Assembly (NCBI RefSeq): GCF_006151805.1 | Contig: NZ_VDDA01000002.1 | Span: 434,001-498,000 of the forward strand | Reading direction: 5' to 3' | Length of the DNA stretch: 64,000 nt | Source: Methylobacterium terricola | GTDB taxonomy: Bacteria > Pseudomonadota > Alphaproteobacteria > Rhizobiales > Beijerinckiaceae | Part shown: in pieces, positions 30,224-39,699 of the stretch | How positions within the stretch are numbered: the first letter of the stretch is position 1 | Layout: every line of letters starts with the position of its first letter | Notes under the pieces: model-generated | Databases searched by the model: none | Told to the model about the DNA's origin: nothing | The model's input: the letters and a program-made list of their open reading frames with translations, nothing else | Translations under genes and position numbers: made by a program

Positions 30224-30433
30224 TCAATGTGTCGCGTCGGCGAGATCGAGTCGGCGCTCGATGCGCTCGACGCGAAGCTCAAGGCGGTCGATCCGGCGAT
30301 GGACGCCGGCCAGGTTCTCTTCGACACCGGACACCCGCCGCTTCAGGTCGTGCACGTCGTCGATCAGGCGATCGACCTTCTCGTCGATGCGCCTCAGGTA
30401 GACGAGGACCAGGTTGTCGGGTTCGCCGGTCAT
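30224..30433 (-). CDS. small coiled-coil protein inside the nuo operon
   Basis: A 69-residue protein of unknown function between nuoF (stop 5 bases upstream) and nuoG (start 9 bases downstream), so it is surely co-transcribed. From about residue 12 to 63 it is one amphipathic helix with heptad-spaced Leu/Val/Ile (LVLVYLRRIDEKVDRLID, VHDLKRRVSGVEENLAG, IDRLELRVERIERRLDL), rich in Arg, Glu and Asp. A two- or three-stranded coiled coil is likely. There are no cysteines and no signal peptide, so it is cytoplasmic. It is not a known structural subunit of bacterial complex I. An assembly or stability role is only a guess from position. The start at 30431-30433 gives MTGEPDNLVLV. Confidence 0.75.
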   Translation of the reverse strand: MTGEPDNLVLVYLRRIDEKVDRLIDDVHDLKRRVSGVEENLAGVHRRIDRLELRVERIERRLDLADATH

Positions 30434-30438
30434 GGCAC

Positions 30439-31740
30439 TTACTCCGCCGCCATCGGCACCGGGGTCGGATGCGGGTTGGCGGTGTAGCGGTCGATGCGCT
30501 TCTCGATCTCGGGGCGGAAGTGACGGATCAGGCCCTGGATCGGCCAGGCCGCGGCGTCGCCGAGCGCGCAGATCGTGTGGCCCTCGATCTGCTTCGTCAC
30601 GTCGAGCAGCATGTCGATCTCGCGCTTCTGCGCCCGGCCCTCGGCCATGCGCAGCATCACGCGCCACATCCAGCCGGTGCCCTCGCGGCACGGGGTGCAC
30701 TGGCCGCAGGACTCGTGCTTGTAGAAATACGCGATGCGGGCGATCGTCGCGACCATGTCGGTCGACTTGTCGAACACCATCACGGCGGCGGTGCCGAGAC
30801 CCGACTTCAGGTTCTTCAGCGTGTCGAAATCCATCGGCGCGTCGATGATCTCGGCCGCCGGCACCAGCGGCACCGAGGAGCCGCCGGGGATCGAGCACAA
30901 GAGGTTGTCCCAGCCGCCGCGCATGCCGCCGCAATGCCGGTCGATCAGCTCGCGGAAGGTGATGCCGAGCTCTTCCTCGACGTTGCACGGCTTGTTGACG
31001 TGGCCGGAGATGCAGAACAGCTTGGTGCCGGTATTGCCCGGCCGGCCGAGGCCCGCGAACCACGCGCCGCCGCGGCGCAGGATGGTGCCCGCCACCGCGA
31101 TCGACTCGACGTTGTTCACCGTCGTCGGGCAGCCGTAGAGGCCCATATTGGCCGGGAACGGCGGCTTGAGCCGCGGCATCCCCTTCTTGCCCTCCAGGCT
31201 CTCGATCAGCGCCGTCTCCTCGCCGCAGATGTAGGCACCGGCGCCGTGGTGGACGTAGATGTCGAAGGGGTAGTCGTGGACGTTGCTCTGGCCGACCAGA
31301 CGGGCCTCGTAGGCCTCGTCCACCGCGCGCTGCAGGGCGTGCTTCTCGGCGACGTACTCGCCGCGGATGTAGATGTAGCAGGCATGCGCGCCCATGGCGA
31401 AGCACGCCAGCATGCAGCCCTCGATCAGGAGATGCGGGTCGTGCCGCATAATCTCCCGGTCCTTGCAGGTGCCCGGCTCGGACTCGTCGGCGTTCACCAC
31501 CAGGTAGTGGGGCCGGCCGTCCGACTTCTTCGGCATGAAGGACCACTTCAGGCCGGTGGGGAAGCCGGCACCGCCGCGGCCGCGCAGGCCCGATTTCTTC
31601 ATCTCCTCGATGATCCAGTCCCGGCCCTGCTGCAGCAGGAACTTCGTCCCGTCCCAGGCGCCGCGTTTCTTCGCGGCCTCGAGACCGGGGGAGTGGAGAC
31701 CATAGAGGTTGGTGAAGATCCGATCCTGATCGGCGAGCAT
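30439..31740 (-). CDS. nuoF: NADH-quinone oxidoreductase subunit F
   Basis: NADH-binding flavoprotein subunit: takes hydride from NADH to FMN and passes electrons to its 4Fe-4S cluster N3. 433 residues. The glycine-rich NADH/FMN site [20 protein letters not shown] is at about 50-70, [16 protein letters not shown] follows, and [28 protein letters not shown] is the family signature. The 4Fe-4S motif [16 protein letters not shown] lies at about 345-360, with the fourth cysteine in [12 protein letters not shown]. The start at 31738-31740 gives [14 protein letters not shown]. It is 50 bases downstream of nuoE. Confidence 0.98.
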   Translation of the reverse strand: MLADQDRIFTNLYGLHSPGLEAAKKRGAWDGTKFLLQQGRDWIIEEMKKSGLRGRGGAGFPTGLKWSFMPKKSDGRPHYLVVNADESEPGTCKDREIMRHDPHLLIEGCMLACFAMGAHACYIYIRGEYVAEKHALQRAVDEAYEARLVGQSNVHDYPFDIYVHHGAGAYICGEETALIESLEGKKGMPRLKPPFPANMGLYGCPTTVNNVESIAVAGTILRRGGAWFAGLGRPGNTGTKLFCISGHVNKPCNVEEELGITFRELIDRHCGGMRGGWDNLLCSIPGGSSVPLVPAAEIIDAPMDFDTLKNLKSGLGTAAVMVFDKSTDMVATIARIAYFYKHESCGQCTPCREGTGWMWRVMLRMAEGRAQKREIDMLLDVTKQIEGHTICALGDAAAWPIQGLIRHFRPEIEKRIDRYTANPHPTPVPMAAE

Positions 31741-31790
31741 GGCGATCGTCCTACAGGCCTGCTGTGACGGGGAGCATCATCGTTGACGGC

Positions 31791-32897
31791 TTACTTCGCC
31801 TTCGGGCCGGGCGGGCCCTTGTCGGCGGCCTTGTCCTCCGGGGTGAGTCCGACGGGCTTGGCCCGCGATCCGTCGGTCTTGCCCGGAGCGGTCGCCGGCT
31901 CGGCGCCGGCCTCCGGTGTCGTGCCCTTGGAACCGGCCACGGGCCGGCCGTCCTCGGGCTTCGAAGGGGTCTCGGTGTAGGAGCGGCCGCTCTGCGGCGT
32001 GCCAACGGTCTCGGGCCCGGTGCGGGTTTCCGCGACGGTGGTGCGCTCGGGCGCCGCCTGCCCCTTCTCGGCAGCCGGGTCGACGCCGGGCTTGCCGTCT
32101 GCCGCGCGCTGGGCCGGGGTGGCGGCCGCCGCGCTCTCGTTCGGCCGGCCGGCATCGGGGCGGGCCGCTTTCGGGTTGGTCGCGGCCGAGGCGTCGGTGC
32201 GGGCCTTCTCGCCGGTCGCGTCGGCGCCGGTCTCCTTCAGCCCCTCCTCCTCGAAGCGCTTGCGCCACGCGCCGATGCGCGAGCCGTCGAACAGCGTCTC
32301 GTCCTTGAGGGTCGTGACGGCGTCCTTCGGCTCGGAGGAGACGCGGCCGATCTGCGAGCCGGTCTTCACCGGGCGGCCCGCCGCGAGGTCGTCCATCAGC
32401 TTGCCGAGGAGCTCGGGCGTCAGGTCCTCGAAATAATCGTGGTTGATCTGCGCCATCGGGGCGTTGCAGCACGCGCCCAGGCACTCGACCTCGAGCCACG
32501 AGAAGGTGCCGTCCGGGCTGACATGGCCGGAGGGGCCGAGCCGCTCGTGGAGGTACTGCTTCAGCTCGCGGGCGCCGCAGACGTCGCACGGCGCGGTGCC
32601 GCAGACCTGGATCCAGTAGCGGCCGACCGGCTCGAGGGCGAACATCGTGTAGAAGGTCGCGACCTCCAGCACGCGAATGTGCGGCATGCCGAGCTGGTCG
32701 GCCACCGCCTCGATGGCCTTCTGCGGCAGCCAGCCGCCATTCTGCTCCTGCGCCTTCCACAGCAGCGGGATCACCGCCGAGGCCTGGCGCCCCTCCGGGT
32801 ACTTGGCGATCTGCCCCTTGGCCCATTCGGCGTTCTCTGGGGTGAACGCGAAGCTCTCGGGCTGCTCGGATACGGGGGCGAGTCTGCGGTTAGCCAT
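31791..32897 (-). CDS. nuoE: NADH-quinone oxidoreductase subunit E with long disordered C-terminal tail
   Basis: Carries the [2Fe-2S] cluster N1a beside NuoF; thioredoxin-like fold. Cluster ligands are Cys99 and Cys104 (CGTAPCDVCGA) and Cys139 and Cys143 (ECLGACCNAPM). The conserved domain ends near residue 215. The protein then runs on to 368 residues, while most NuoE are 160-220. The extra 145-150 residues are low-complexity, rich in Ala, Pro, Thr, Gly, Lys and Asp, without cysteines or hydrophobic core, and should be disordered. Codon usage and reading frame look normal through the tail, so it is not an artefact of a lost stop. Tails of this kind occur in other Rhizobiales NuoE; their function is unknown. 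Confidence 0.96.
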   Translation of the reverse strand: MANRRLAPVSEQPESFAFTPENAEWAKGQIAKYPEGRQASAVIPLLWKAQEQNGGWLPQKAIEAVADQLGMPHIRVLEVATFYTMFALEPVGRYWIQVCGTAPCDVCGARELKQYLHERLGPSGHVSPDGTFSWLEVECLGACCNAPMAQINHDYFEDLTPELLGKLMDDLAAGRPVKTGSQIGRVSSEPKDAVTTLKDETLFDGSRIGAWRKRFEEEGLKETGADATGEKARTDASAATNPKAARPDAGRPNESAAAATPAQRAADGKPGVDPAAEKGQAAPERTTVAETRTGPETVGTPQSGRSYTETPSKPEDGRPVAGSKGTTPEAGAEPATAPGKTDGSRAKPVGLTPEDKAADKGPPGPKAK

Positions 32898-32936
32898 ATC
32901 TCAAACGTCTCCGACGGGCTCAGGCGCCGAGCGCCG

Positions 32937-34127
32937 TCACCGGTCCACCTCACCGAACACGATGTCGAGCGTGCCGAGGATGCACGACACGTCCGCCAGC
33001 ATGTGGCCGCGGCACATCCAGTCCATCGCCTGGAGGTGGGCGAAGCCTGGAGCGCGGATCTTGCAGCGATACGGCTTGTTGGTGCCGTCGGCGACGAGAT
33101 AGACGCCGAACTCGCCCTTGGGCGCCTCGACCGCGGCATAGACCTCGCCGGCCGGGACGTGGAAGCCTTCGGTGTAGAGCTTGAAGTGGTGGATGAGCGC
33201 TTCCATCGAGCGCTTCATCTCGCGCCGCGGCGGCGGCGCGACCTTGCCGTCCTGCGTCGCGATCGGCCCCTGGCCGGCCGGCTCGCGCAGCTTGGCGATG
33301 CACTGCTTCATGATGCGCACCGACTGGCGCATCTCCTCCATGCGGATGACCTGGCGATCGTAGGTGTCGCCGTTCTTCCCCACGGGGATGTCGAACTCCA
33401 TCTCGGCATAGGCCTCGTAGGGCTGCGACTTGCGCAGGTCCCACGGGATGCCGGAGCCGCGCACCATCACGCCCGAGAAGCCCCAGGCCAGGGCCTCCTC
33501 GACGGTGACGATGCCGATGTCGACGTTGCGCTGCTTGAAGATGCGGTTGGCCATCACGAGGTTGTCGAGGTCGTCGACCACCTGCGGGAAGGTCTCGCAG
33601 AACTTTTCGATGTCGTCGATCAGGCTCGGCGGCAGGTCCTGGTGGACGCCGCCCGGCCGGAAGTAGTTGGCGTGAAGACGAGCACCCGAGGCGCGCTCGT
33701 AGAAGATCATCAGCTTCTCGCGCTCCTCGAAGCCCCAGAGCGGAGGCGTGAGGGCGCCGACATCCATCGCCTGCGTGGTGACGTTCAGGAGATGCGACAG
33801 CAGCCGGCCGATCTCGCAGTACAGGGTGCGGATCAGCTTGGCCCGGCGCGGCACCTCGATGCCGAGCAGGCGCTCGATGGCGAGGCAGAAGGCATGCTCC
33901 TGGTTCATCGGCGCGACGTAGTCGAGCCGGTCGAAATAGGGCGTCGCCTGGAGGTAGGTCTTGACCTCGATTAGCTTCTCGGTGCCGCGGTGGAGCAGGC
34001 CGATATGCGGATCGACCCGCTCGACCACCTCGCCGTCCAGCTCCAGCACGAGGCGCAGCACGCCGTGCGCCGCCGGGTGCTGCGGGCCGAAATTGATCGA
34101 GAAGTTGCGGATGCTGTGCTCGCCCAT
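32937..34127 (-). CDS. nuoD: NADH-quinone oxidoreductase subunit D
   Basis: 49-kDa-type subunit that forms the quinone-reducing site with NuoB; related to the large subunit of NiFe hydrogenases but without metal. 396 residues. Signatures: the N-terminal [21 protein letters not shown] loop, in which the family's quinone-site His lies, [36 protein letters not shown] and the C-terminal [10 protein letters not shown]. The start at 34125-34127 gives [15 protein letters not shown]. Separate nuoC and nuoD genes rather than a nuoCD fusion are typical of alphaproteobacteria. Confidence 0.98.
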   Translation of the reverse strand: MGEHSIRNFSINFGPQHPAAHGVLRLVLELDGEVVERVDPHIGLLHRGTEKLIEVKTYLQATPYFDRLDYVAPMNQEHAFCLAIERLLGIEVPRRAKLIRTLYCEIGRLLSHLLNVTTQAMDVGALTPPLWGFEEREKLMIFYERASGARLHANYFRPGGVHQDLPPSLIDDIEKFCETFPQVVDDLDNLVMANRIFKQRNVDIGIVTVEEALAWGFSGVMVRGSGIPWDLRKSQPYEAYAEMEFDIPVGKNGDTYDRQVIRMEEMRQSVRIMKQCIAKLREPAGQGPIATQDGKVAPPPRREMKRSMEALIHHFKLYTEGFHVPAGEVYAAVEAPKGEFGVYLVADGTNKPYRCKIRAPGFAHLQAMDWMCRGHMLADVSCILGTLDIVFGEVDR

Positions 34128-34133
34128 CTCGGC

Positions 34134-34796
34134 TCAGCCTTTCGCCGGTGCCTTGTCGGCCTTCTCGTCACCCGGCAGCACGTAGTCGGTGCCTTCCCAG
34201 GGCGAGAGGAAGTCGAAGTTGCGGAATTCCTGCGTCAGTCGCACGGGCTCGTACACCACCCGGGCCTCGTCCTGGTCGTAGCGGACCTCGACGAAGCCGG
34301 TGAGCGGGAAGTCCTTGCGGAGGGGGTGGCCCTCGAAGCCGTAATCGGTGAGCAGCCGGCGCAGGTCCGGATGACCCGAGAACAGGATCCCGTAGAGGTC
34401 GTAGGTCTCGCGCTCGAACCAGTTCGCGGCCGGGAAGACCGGGATCGCGGTCGGGACCGGGGTACGCTCGTCGGTCTGCACCTTCACCCGGATGCGCCGG
34501 TTATGGCGCATCGACAGCAGGTGGTAGACGACGTCGAAGCGCTTCGACCTAGCCGGGTAATCGGCGCCGCAGATGTCGATGAAGGTCGAGAAGGCGCAAG
34601 CCGGATCGTCGCGCAGGTGGGTGAGCACCCGCACGATCTCCGATCCCTCGACGATCAGCGTCAGCTCGCCGAAGGCGATCGCCCGGTCGGTGATGGCGGC
34701 GCCCAGGGTCTCGGCGAGGGTGTCGGACAGGCGCGCGAGGGCGGCGTCGCCCTGCTCGCTCTGGGTATGGGCCCGGATGGTGATGCCGTTGCTCAT
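34134..34796 (-). CDS. nuoC: NADH-quinone oxidoreductase subunit C
   Basis: 30-kDa-type structural subunit of the peripheral arm that contacts NuoD and NuoB; it has no cofactor. 220 residues. The family signature is [47 protein letters not shown] at about residues 128-175, and [10 protein letters not shown] lies near 75. The C-terminal [13 protein letters not shown] is conserved. The last residues ([11 protein letters not shown]) are variable. It starts 9 bases after nuoB and ends 6 bases before nuoD. Confidence 0.97.
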   Translation of the reverse strand: MSNGITIRAHTQSEQGDAALARLSDTLAETLGAAITDRAIAFGELTLIVEGSEIVRVLTHLRDDPACAFSTFIDICGADYPARSKRFDVVYHLLSMRHNRRIRVKVQTDERTPVPTAIPVFPAANWFERETYDLYGILFSGHPDLRRLLTDYGFEGHPLRKDFPLTGFVEVRYDQDEARVVYEPVRLTQEFRNFDFLSPWEGTDYVLPGDEKADKAPAKG

Positions 34797-34805
34797 GGCT
34801 CCGCC

Positions 34806-35387
34806 TCAGCGCTCGATCGTGCCGGTGCGGCGGATCTTCTTCTGCAGCAGCAAGACGCCGTAGAGCAGCGCCTCGGCGGTCGGCGGGCAGCCCGGGACGT
34901 AGATGTCGACCGGGACCACCCGGTCGCATCCGCGCACCACCGAGTAGGAATAGTGGTAGTAGCCGCCGCCATTGGCGCAGGAGCCCATCGAGATGACGTA
35001 GCGCGGCTCCGGCATCTGATCGTAGACCTTGCGGAGCGCGGGCGCCATCTTGTTGGTCAGCGTTCCGGCGACGATCATCACGTCGGACTGGCGCGGCGAG
35101 CCGCGGGGCGCGAAGCCGAAGCGCTCGCAATCGTAGCGCGGCATCGACATCTGCATCATCTCGACGGCGCAGCAGGCCAGGCCGAAGGTCATCCACATCA
35201 GCGAGCCGGTGCGGGCCCAGGTGATGAGATCGTCGGCGGTGGTCAGCAGGAAGCCGCGATCGGCGAGCTCGTCGCTGATCGTCAGGAAGGTCGGGTCGTT
35301 GGCGCCGATCGGCTTGCCGGTGGCCGGGTCGAGGATACCCTTCGGCTGCGGCGCGATCGCGGGGGCGCGGACGGTGGTGAGAGACAT
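34806..35387 (-). CDS. nuoB: NADH-quinone oxidoreductase subunit B
   Basis: PSST-type subunit bearing the terminal 4Fe-4S cluster N2 that reduces quinone; 193 residues. The tandem cysteines are in [13 protein letters not shown], preceded by a short hydrophobic helix ([10 protein letters not shown]). Other ligands are in [23 protein letters not shown] and [16 protein letters not shown]; its DIYVPGCPP and [20 protein letters not shown] are diagnostic. The start at 35385-35387 leaves about 30 residues of variable N-terminus. Confidence 0.98.
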   Translation of the reverse strand: MSLTTVRAPAIAPQPKGILDPATGKPIGANDPTFLTISDELADRGFLLTTADDLITWARTGSLMWMTFGLACCAVEMMQMSMPRYDCERFGFAPRGSPRQSDVMIVAGTLTNKMAPALRKVYDQMPEPRYVISMGSCANGGGYYHYSYSVVRGCDRVVPVDIYVPGCPPTAEALLYGVLLLQKKIRRTGTIER

Positions 35388-35440
35388 GGTGGGGTCCGGT
35401 GCTTCTCGTCTCGGGGGCGGCTGCGACGCGTCCTAGGCTT

Positions 35441-35806
35441 CTAGTCCCATTCGAGGGCGCCCTTGCGCCACTCGTAGACGAAGCCGACGGTCAGCACGCC
35501 GAGGAACAGCATCATCGACCAGAAGCCGAACCAGCCGAGGTCCCCGAACGTGATCGCCCAGGGGAACAGGAAGGCCACTTCGAGATCGAAGATGATGAAC
35601 AGGATGGCGACGAGGTAGAAGCGCACGTCGAACTTCATGCGCGCGTCGTCGAAGGCGTTGAACCCGCACTCGTAGGCCGAGAGCTTCTCCGGGTCCGGGC
35701 TGTTATAGGCCACCAGGAAGGGGGCCACGAGGAGCGCCGCGGCGATGAAGAGAGAAACGCCGATGAAGATCACCAGCGGCAGGTAATCCGACAGGAGGCC
35801 GTTCAT
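35441..35806 (-). CDS. nuoA: NADH-quinone oxidoreductase subunit A
   Basis: Small membrane subunit (ND3 homologue) at the junction of the two arms; 121 residues with three helices. Signatures: [40 protein letters not shown], with the loop Cys known in ND3, and the final [17 protein letters not shown]. It is the first gene of the operon; the start at 35804-35806 has only intergenic DNA upstream. Confidence 0.97.
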   Translation of the reverse strand: MNGLLSDYLPLVIFIGVSLFIAAALLVAPFLVAYNSPDPEKLSAYECGFNAFDDARMKFDVRFYLVAILFIIFDLEVAFLFPWAITFGDLGWFGFWSMMLFLGVLTVGFVYEWRKGALEWD

Positions 35807-36124
35807 CGAGCATCCTCAAGGGTTGGCGCGAAGCCTTGTGAGCGCGGGCCTTGGCGCGTGCCCGGGCCGCAACCCGGCCGCCGGGGCCGTTCTCGGAACG
35901 GTTCCAAAGCCCGGAAGGTGCCGCGAGGCTTAAACGAGCGGGTATTGCGAAACAAGGGGCGTTCGCACCGCACAAACCGCGAACGTCTGCGAGGAAGATA
36001 GGGGTTCGCGCCGCAGACACAACGCCCGGATGTGCCGCTGCCGAGGGGAGCATCGTCGCAGGCCCCTCCCCTTTCCGGGCGTTTTTCCGCCGTTTCCCCT
36101 GATGCTGCGCTGCGAAAGGCGGCG
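35807..36124. other. intergenic region upstream of the nuo operon
   Basis: No gene seen in 318 bases. It must contain the nuo operon promoter. The best, still weak, minus-strand candidate is TTGTTT (35950-35955) and TTTAAG (35929-35934) with only 15 bases between them. The part near 36040-36070 has a GGGG-rich inverted repeat that could lie at the end of the CAP-protein transcript. Confidence 0.4.
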
Positions 36125-36685
36125 TCAGCCGTCGGAGAGGATCAAGGCCCAGTAGCGCTTGTAGCGGCTGCCGGGCGCGTCGACGCGGGCGATGCCGATC
36201 CGCCTGACCTGCGGCATGAGCATGTTGCGGTTGTGCTCAGGGGAGACCTGCCAGCGCCGCAGGACCTCGTCGAAAGTGGTCGAGCCGGCGCTCAGGTTCT
36301 CGGCGGCGTAGCGGCCGCCGAAGCCGGCTCGCTTGAGCCGCGCATCGAAGGTGCCGCCGGCCTCGTGCGAGAGGTATCCTGCCTTGGCGTTGGCCTCGGC
36401 CTGGAACGAGGCGGCGCGGATCAGCGAGGAATCGATGCTGACCGGCCCGAGGCCGTGACTTGCCCGGTAGCGCGAGATCGCCGCGGCCGCCGAGGCCTCG
36501 TCGAGGATCACCGGCGTGGTGGGAAGATCGGGAGCGGGCAGGATCGCCGAGCCGCTGCAGCCGGCAAGCGCCAGCGATGCGACGACCAGCATGCAGGCGG
36601 CGGCCCTGCGCAGGCCGCCTCCACCGCCGCGGGCTGCCCCCGCCGTCGCGAGGGCGGGACCGGTCGAACGGAACGGATGCGACAT
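36125..36685 (-). CDS. CAP-domain (SCP/PR1-like) lipoprotein
   Basis: Secreted protein of 186 residues. The signal sequence ends in a lipobox LAGC with the lipidated cysteine at residue 43 (LVVASLALAGCSG), so it should be anchored to a membrane facing the periplasm. The CAP domain fills residues 65-186: YRASHGLGPVSIDSSLIRAA, SHEAGGTFDARLKRAGF, AENLSAGSTTFDEVLRRWQVSPEHNRNMLMPQVRRIGIA and YWALILSDG. The SPEHNRNMLMP segment and AENL are the usual CAP cavity motifs (His and Glu). The biochemical role of bacterial CAP proteins is mostly unknown. The ATG at 36683-36685 gives a sensible signal peptide; a longer frame to 36754 would bury it. Confidence 0.87.
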   Translation of the reverse strand: MSHPFRSTGPALATAGAARGGGGGLRRAAACMLVVASLALAGCSGSAILPAPDLPTTPVILDEASAAAAISRYRASHGLGPVSIDSSLIRAASFQAEANAKAGYLSHEAGGTFDARLKRAGFGGRYAAENLSAGSTTFDEVLRRWQVSPEHNRNMLMPQVRRIGIARVDAPGSRYKRYWALILSDG

Positions 36686-36781
36686 CGTCTGCCAAAACCC
36701 TGACTCAGGCCGCGCCGTGCGGGACGGCGCCACCTGTCGGGCGATTGTGGACATTTTCGGGGCGCAGGGGCGCCCCAGGTC

Positions 36782-38464
36782 TCAGGCGGCCCGCAGCGTG
36801 CCGAGGAAGCGGTGCACCTCGGCCCCGATGCTGGCCGAGTGTTGCGCCACGGTGTCGGCGGCGGCGAGCACGTGCCGGGCGGCCTCCCCGGTGGCCTCGG
36901 CATCGAGAGCCAGCCCCTCGACCGAGCCGCTCACCGTCGCGGTCCCCGAAGCAGCCTGGGCAACGCTGCGCACGATCGCCTGCGTGGCGCCGACCTGGGC
37001 ATCGACCGCGCCAGCGACCCGGGCCGAGACGCCGCTGATCGCGCGGGCCTGCACGGCGACCTCGCCCATCGCAGCGGCGGCCCGCCGCGTGGTATCCTGG
37101 ATCGCCGCCACCTGCGCCGAGATTTCCTGGGTCGCCCGGTCGGTCTGGCCGGCGAGCTGCTTGACCTCGGCGGCGACGACCGCGAAGCCCCTCCCCGCCT
37201 CTCCGGCCCGGGCCGCCTCGATCGTGGCGTTGAGCGCCAGCAGGTTCGTCTGCGCCGCGACGCCCGCGATGACCGAGACCACGTCGCCGATGCGCGTGGC
37301 GGCCTCGCTCAAGGTCAGCATCACCGCCGTGGTGCGGTCGGTGCCGGTCACGGCGTCCCGCGCCATCGCGGCGGCCTCGCGCATGTCGGCGCCGACCGCG
37401 GCGATCGAGCGGCCGAGCCCTTCGGCCGCGTCCGCGAGGCTGACGGCCTCCTGCGAGGCGGCGGCGGCCGAACTGGCCGCGGTCCCGGCCCGGCTCACGG
37501 CCTCGGCGGCGGTGCCGGACATCGCCCGGGCGGTGGCGTCGAGGTCCCGGGCGGCGGCATCGACCTGCGCCAGCACGTCCGCGACCTTCTTCTCGAAGGT
37601 CTTGACCTCCTGGCTCATCTGCGCGGCGCGGCGGGCCTCCGCCTCGCTGGCGTCTCGGGCCGCCGCCAGCGCCTCGCGCTCGACGAGGACGAGCCGGAAG
37701 CCGTCGATCGCCCGGGCGATCCGGCCGATCTCGTCCCGTCGCCCGGTCCCCGGGACCGCGACGTCGTAGTGCGACTCGGCCAGGGACGCGGTGGCTCCGG
37801 TCAGGCCCGCCAGGCCGCCGACGATCGAGCGCCAGCCGAGCACGCCGAACAGGCCGACGCCGGCGAGCGCCGCGCCCGCGATGGCGCAGAGCCACAGGGC
37901 CTGGCGCCAGAACGTCGCGCCGATATCGTCGACGTAGACCCCGGTGAAGATCGCGACGTTCCACGGCGCGAAGCCCTGGATGTAGCTCAGCTTCGGCACC
38001 GGATCGCCGCCGCCCGGGCGGGTGAAGAGGTAGCGCAGGGTACCGGGCGTGCCGGACCGGGCGATGTCGGTGATGGCCTTGACGAGCAGCATCCCGCCCG
38101 CGTCCTTCAGGCCGCTCATGTCCTTGCCGACCCAGTCGGGCTTGGTCGGGATCACCAGGGCGGTGCCGGCGAAGTCGTAGACCGCGATGTAGTTGTCGCC
38201 CTCGTAGCGCATGTCGTTGGCCCGGCTGCGAAACGCCGTCATCGCCGCCTCGCGGCTCATCGTGCCGGCCCTTACCTGCCCCTCGAGGCCGGCGGCGACG
38301 GCGAGCGCCACGTCGGAGAGCGCCCGCATCTTCGCCACGCGCTCGGCCATCAGGCTGTCGTGGTTGGCCCGCAGGGCGTAGGCCACGACGGCCCCGAAGC
38401 CGATCACCGCCGCCGCCATCATGACGGCGAACTTTCGGCTGACGCTCATGTTAGACCAAGACAT
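36782..38464 (-). CDS. methyl-accepting chemotaxis protein with single Cache domain
   Basis: Transmembrane chemoreceptor of 560 residues. TM1 lies at about 13-30 ([20 protein letters not shown]). The periplasmic single-Cache domain covers about 30-185, including [26 protein letters not shown] and a C-terminal [18 protein letters not shown] typical of sCache. TM2 is at about 190-212 and a HAMP linker follows. The signalling domain carries the hairpin tip region [40 protein letters not shown] at about 400-440. Ligands of sCache_2 receptors are often small carboxylates, but none can be read here. I chose the ATG at 38462-38464 because GGAGCGAGCGG precedes it. No che genes are nearby. Confidence 0.93.
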   Translation of the reverse strand: MSWSNMSVSRKFAVMMAAAVIGFGAVVAYALRANHDSLMAERVAKMRALSDVALAVAAGLEGQVRAGTMSREAAMTAFRSRANDMRYEGDNYIAVYDFAGTALVIPTKPDWVGKDMSGLKDAGGMLLVKAITDIARSGTPGTLRYLFTRPGGGDPVPKLSYIQGFAPWNVAIFTGVYVDDIGATFWRQALWLCAIAGAALAGVGLFGVLGWRSIVGGLAGLTGATASLAESHYDVAVPGTGRRDEIGRIARAIDGFRLVLVEREALAAARDASEAEARRAAQMSQEVKTFEKKVADVLAQVDAAARDLDATARAMSGTAAEAVSRAGTAASSAAAASQEAVSLADAAEGLGRSIAAVGADMREAAAMARDAVTGTDRTTAVMLTLSEAATRIGDVVSVIAGVAAQTNLLALNATIEAARAGEAGRGFAVVAAEVKQLAGQTDRATQEISAQVAAIQDTTRRAAAAMGEVAVQARAISGVSARVAGAVDAQVGATQAIVRSVAQAASGTATVSGSVEGLALDAEATGEAARHVLAAADTVAQHSASIGAEVHRFLGTLRAA

Positions 38465-38581
38465 CCGCTCGCTCCGAACCGTGTTCGGCATGACCTTAGG
38501 ATCGGATGCTTGACGCTGCCTTAGCGTCATCGACTTTGGTATGAATTTCGGCGGTCTTGCTGTGAGAGGGCTGTCGGTGAG

Positions 38582-38658
38582 TGGCGCGGGCGACGGGGCT
38601 CGAACCCGCGACCTCCGGCGTGACAGGCCGGCACTCTAACCAACTGAGCTACGCCCGC
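38582..38658 (-). tRNA. tRNA-Asp (GTC), copy 1
   Basis: Cloverleaf of 77 bases with encoded CCA. Acceptor stem GCGGGCG/CGCCCGC, anticodon stem-loop CCGGC-CTGTCAC-GCCGG with anticodon GTC, T-arm GCGGGTTCGAGCCCCGT. It differs from the two copies downstream by a compensated base pair in the acceptor stem and one D-loop base. Confidence 0.97.
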
Positions 38659-38712
38659 GCGGCGTGCTCGCTTCACCATGCAGCCTCGGCTGCCGCTTCC
38701 CCAAGGGGGAAG

Positions 38713-38789
38713 TGGCGCGGACGACGGGGCTCGAACCCGCGACCTCCGGCGTGACAGGCCGGCACTCTAACCGACTGAGCTACGTCCGC
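38713..38789 (-). tRNA. tRNA-Asp (GTC), copy 2
   Basis: 77 bases with encoded CCA and the same anticodon loop CTGTCAC. The acceptor stem GCGGACG/CGTCCGC has an A-U pair where copy 1 has G-C. Identical to copy 3. Confidence 0.97.
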
Positions 38790-38834
38790 ACATGGCGCCT
38801 TGCACTACAGAAACGCCTTATCCCGAGAGGGAAG

Positions 38835-38911
38835 TGGCGCGGACGACGGGGCTCGAACCCGCGACCTCCGGCGTGACAGGCCGGCACTCTAACCGACTGA
38901 GCTACGTCCGC
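38835..38911 (-). tRNA. tRNA-Asp (GTC), copy 3
   Basis: 77 bases, identical to copy 2, with anticodon GTC and encoded CCA. Since transcription is on the minus strand it is the first of the three-gene array; the spacers are 45 and 54 bases. Confidence 0.97.
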
Positions 38912-39122
38912 CCGGCGTCTCGCAGTGCTGCGATGGCCGCGGTGTATGGGGAGCCCCCTGCCCTGTCAAGCCGCCGGCTCAAGAAAGGCGGGAGGGGGCG
39001 AGGAGCCAGGATCGGCGCATCCGGCAACCCCGCGCGCGGGCCTCTGCGCACGCGGTGCGTCGCGCACGAAGCCTTGCGCGCCCTTGCGCTCGCGGCCCGG
39101 GGCCCTTAACGATGCCGCATCC

Positions 39123-39198
39123 GGGCGGTTAGCTCAGTCGGTAGAGCATCTCGTTTACACCGAGAGGGTCGGCGGTTCGAGCCCGTCACCGCCCACCA
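39123..39198 (+). tRNA. tRNA-Val (TAC)
   Basis: 76-base cloverleaf with encoded CCA: acceptor GGGCGGT/ACCGCCC, D-arm AGCTCAGTCGGTAGAGC, anticodon stem-loop TCTCG-TTTACAC-CGAGA with anticodon TAC, T-arm GGCGGTTCGAGCCCGTC. Transcribed opposite to the tRNA-Asp array. Confidence 0.97.
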
Positions 39199-39314
39199 GT
39201 CTCTTCGAGGTGTCCGCGCTGTCTTGCGCGCCCGGCAGCTTTTTCCCGCCGGTGAATCGCCTCGCACGCCTGACGTTCGATCGCATCCGGCTCGTCGATG
39301 GTGTGGGCGAGCGG

Positions 39315-39580
39315 TCAAATGGCGAGCGCCAGGACGACGTTGATCCGTGTCCGCCATCCGGGGCCGGTCGCGTAGAATGCGTCGGCTCCCTCCGGATCCA
39401 GGCGCGGGGTGACGAAGAGCACCCTCTTCTCCGTCTTGGGGCGGTCGCTGCGTCTGGGGAGCGCCTCGACCAGCTCCGGCGGTCGCGGTCAAAGCAGCGC
39501 GAGAGGTCCGCGACAGCGAGCCCGTGCTTCTCGACATTGCGCGGCCGCGTCAGCTCGTCGAACTCGATCCGTATGGACGA
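39315..39580 (-). pseudogene. decayed BrnT/BrnA toxin-antitoxin remnant
   Basis: Read on the minus strand, 39580-39480 encodes RIEFDELTRPRNVEKHGL, then AVADLSRCFDRD, which fits the first 30 residues of BrnT-type toxins (xFxxDxxKxxxNxxKHGxxFxxA...F). There is no start codon before it. In another frame 39479-39315 encodes the last half of a BrnA-type antitoxin: KTEKRVLFVTPRLDPEGADA, then FYATGPGWRTRIN and a stop at 39315-39317. The toxin's C-terminal two thirds and the antitoxin's N-terminal half are gone and the frames do not match, so an internal deletion has fused the two. It cannot be functional as it stands. The assignment rests on these two short motif matches. Confidence 0.55.
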
Positions 39581-39699
39581 ACGGAACGACGCATCGACGG
39601 ACGGCGCAAACGGTTCTCGTCACGACGGACCGGCGGTGAAACGCGACGATCGGCACGCGCCTGCGTGACACCCCCACGCCCTTGCCGAACGCAAGACCC

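Noticed and set aside
38582..38911. Regular repeats suggesting a CRISPR array
   Set aside because: The repeated 77-base units fold as tRNA-Asp with encoded CCA; the spacers are few and irregular.
39106..39537. 143-codon minus-strand frame across tRNA-Val
   Set aside because: Runs through a tRNA gene on the opposite strand; the brn-like fragments are in other frames.
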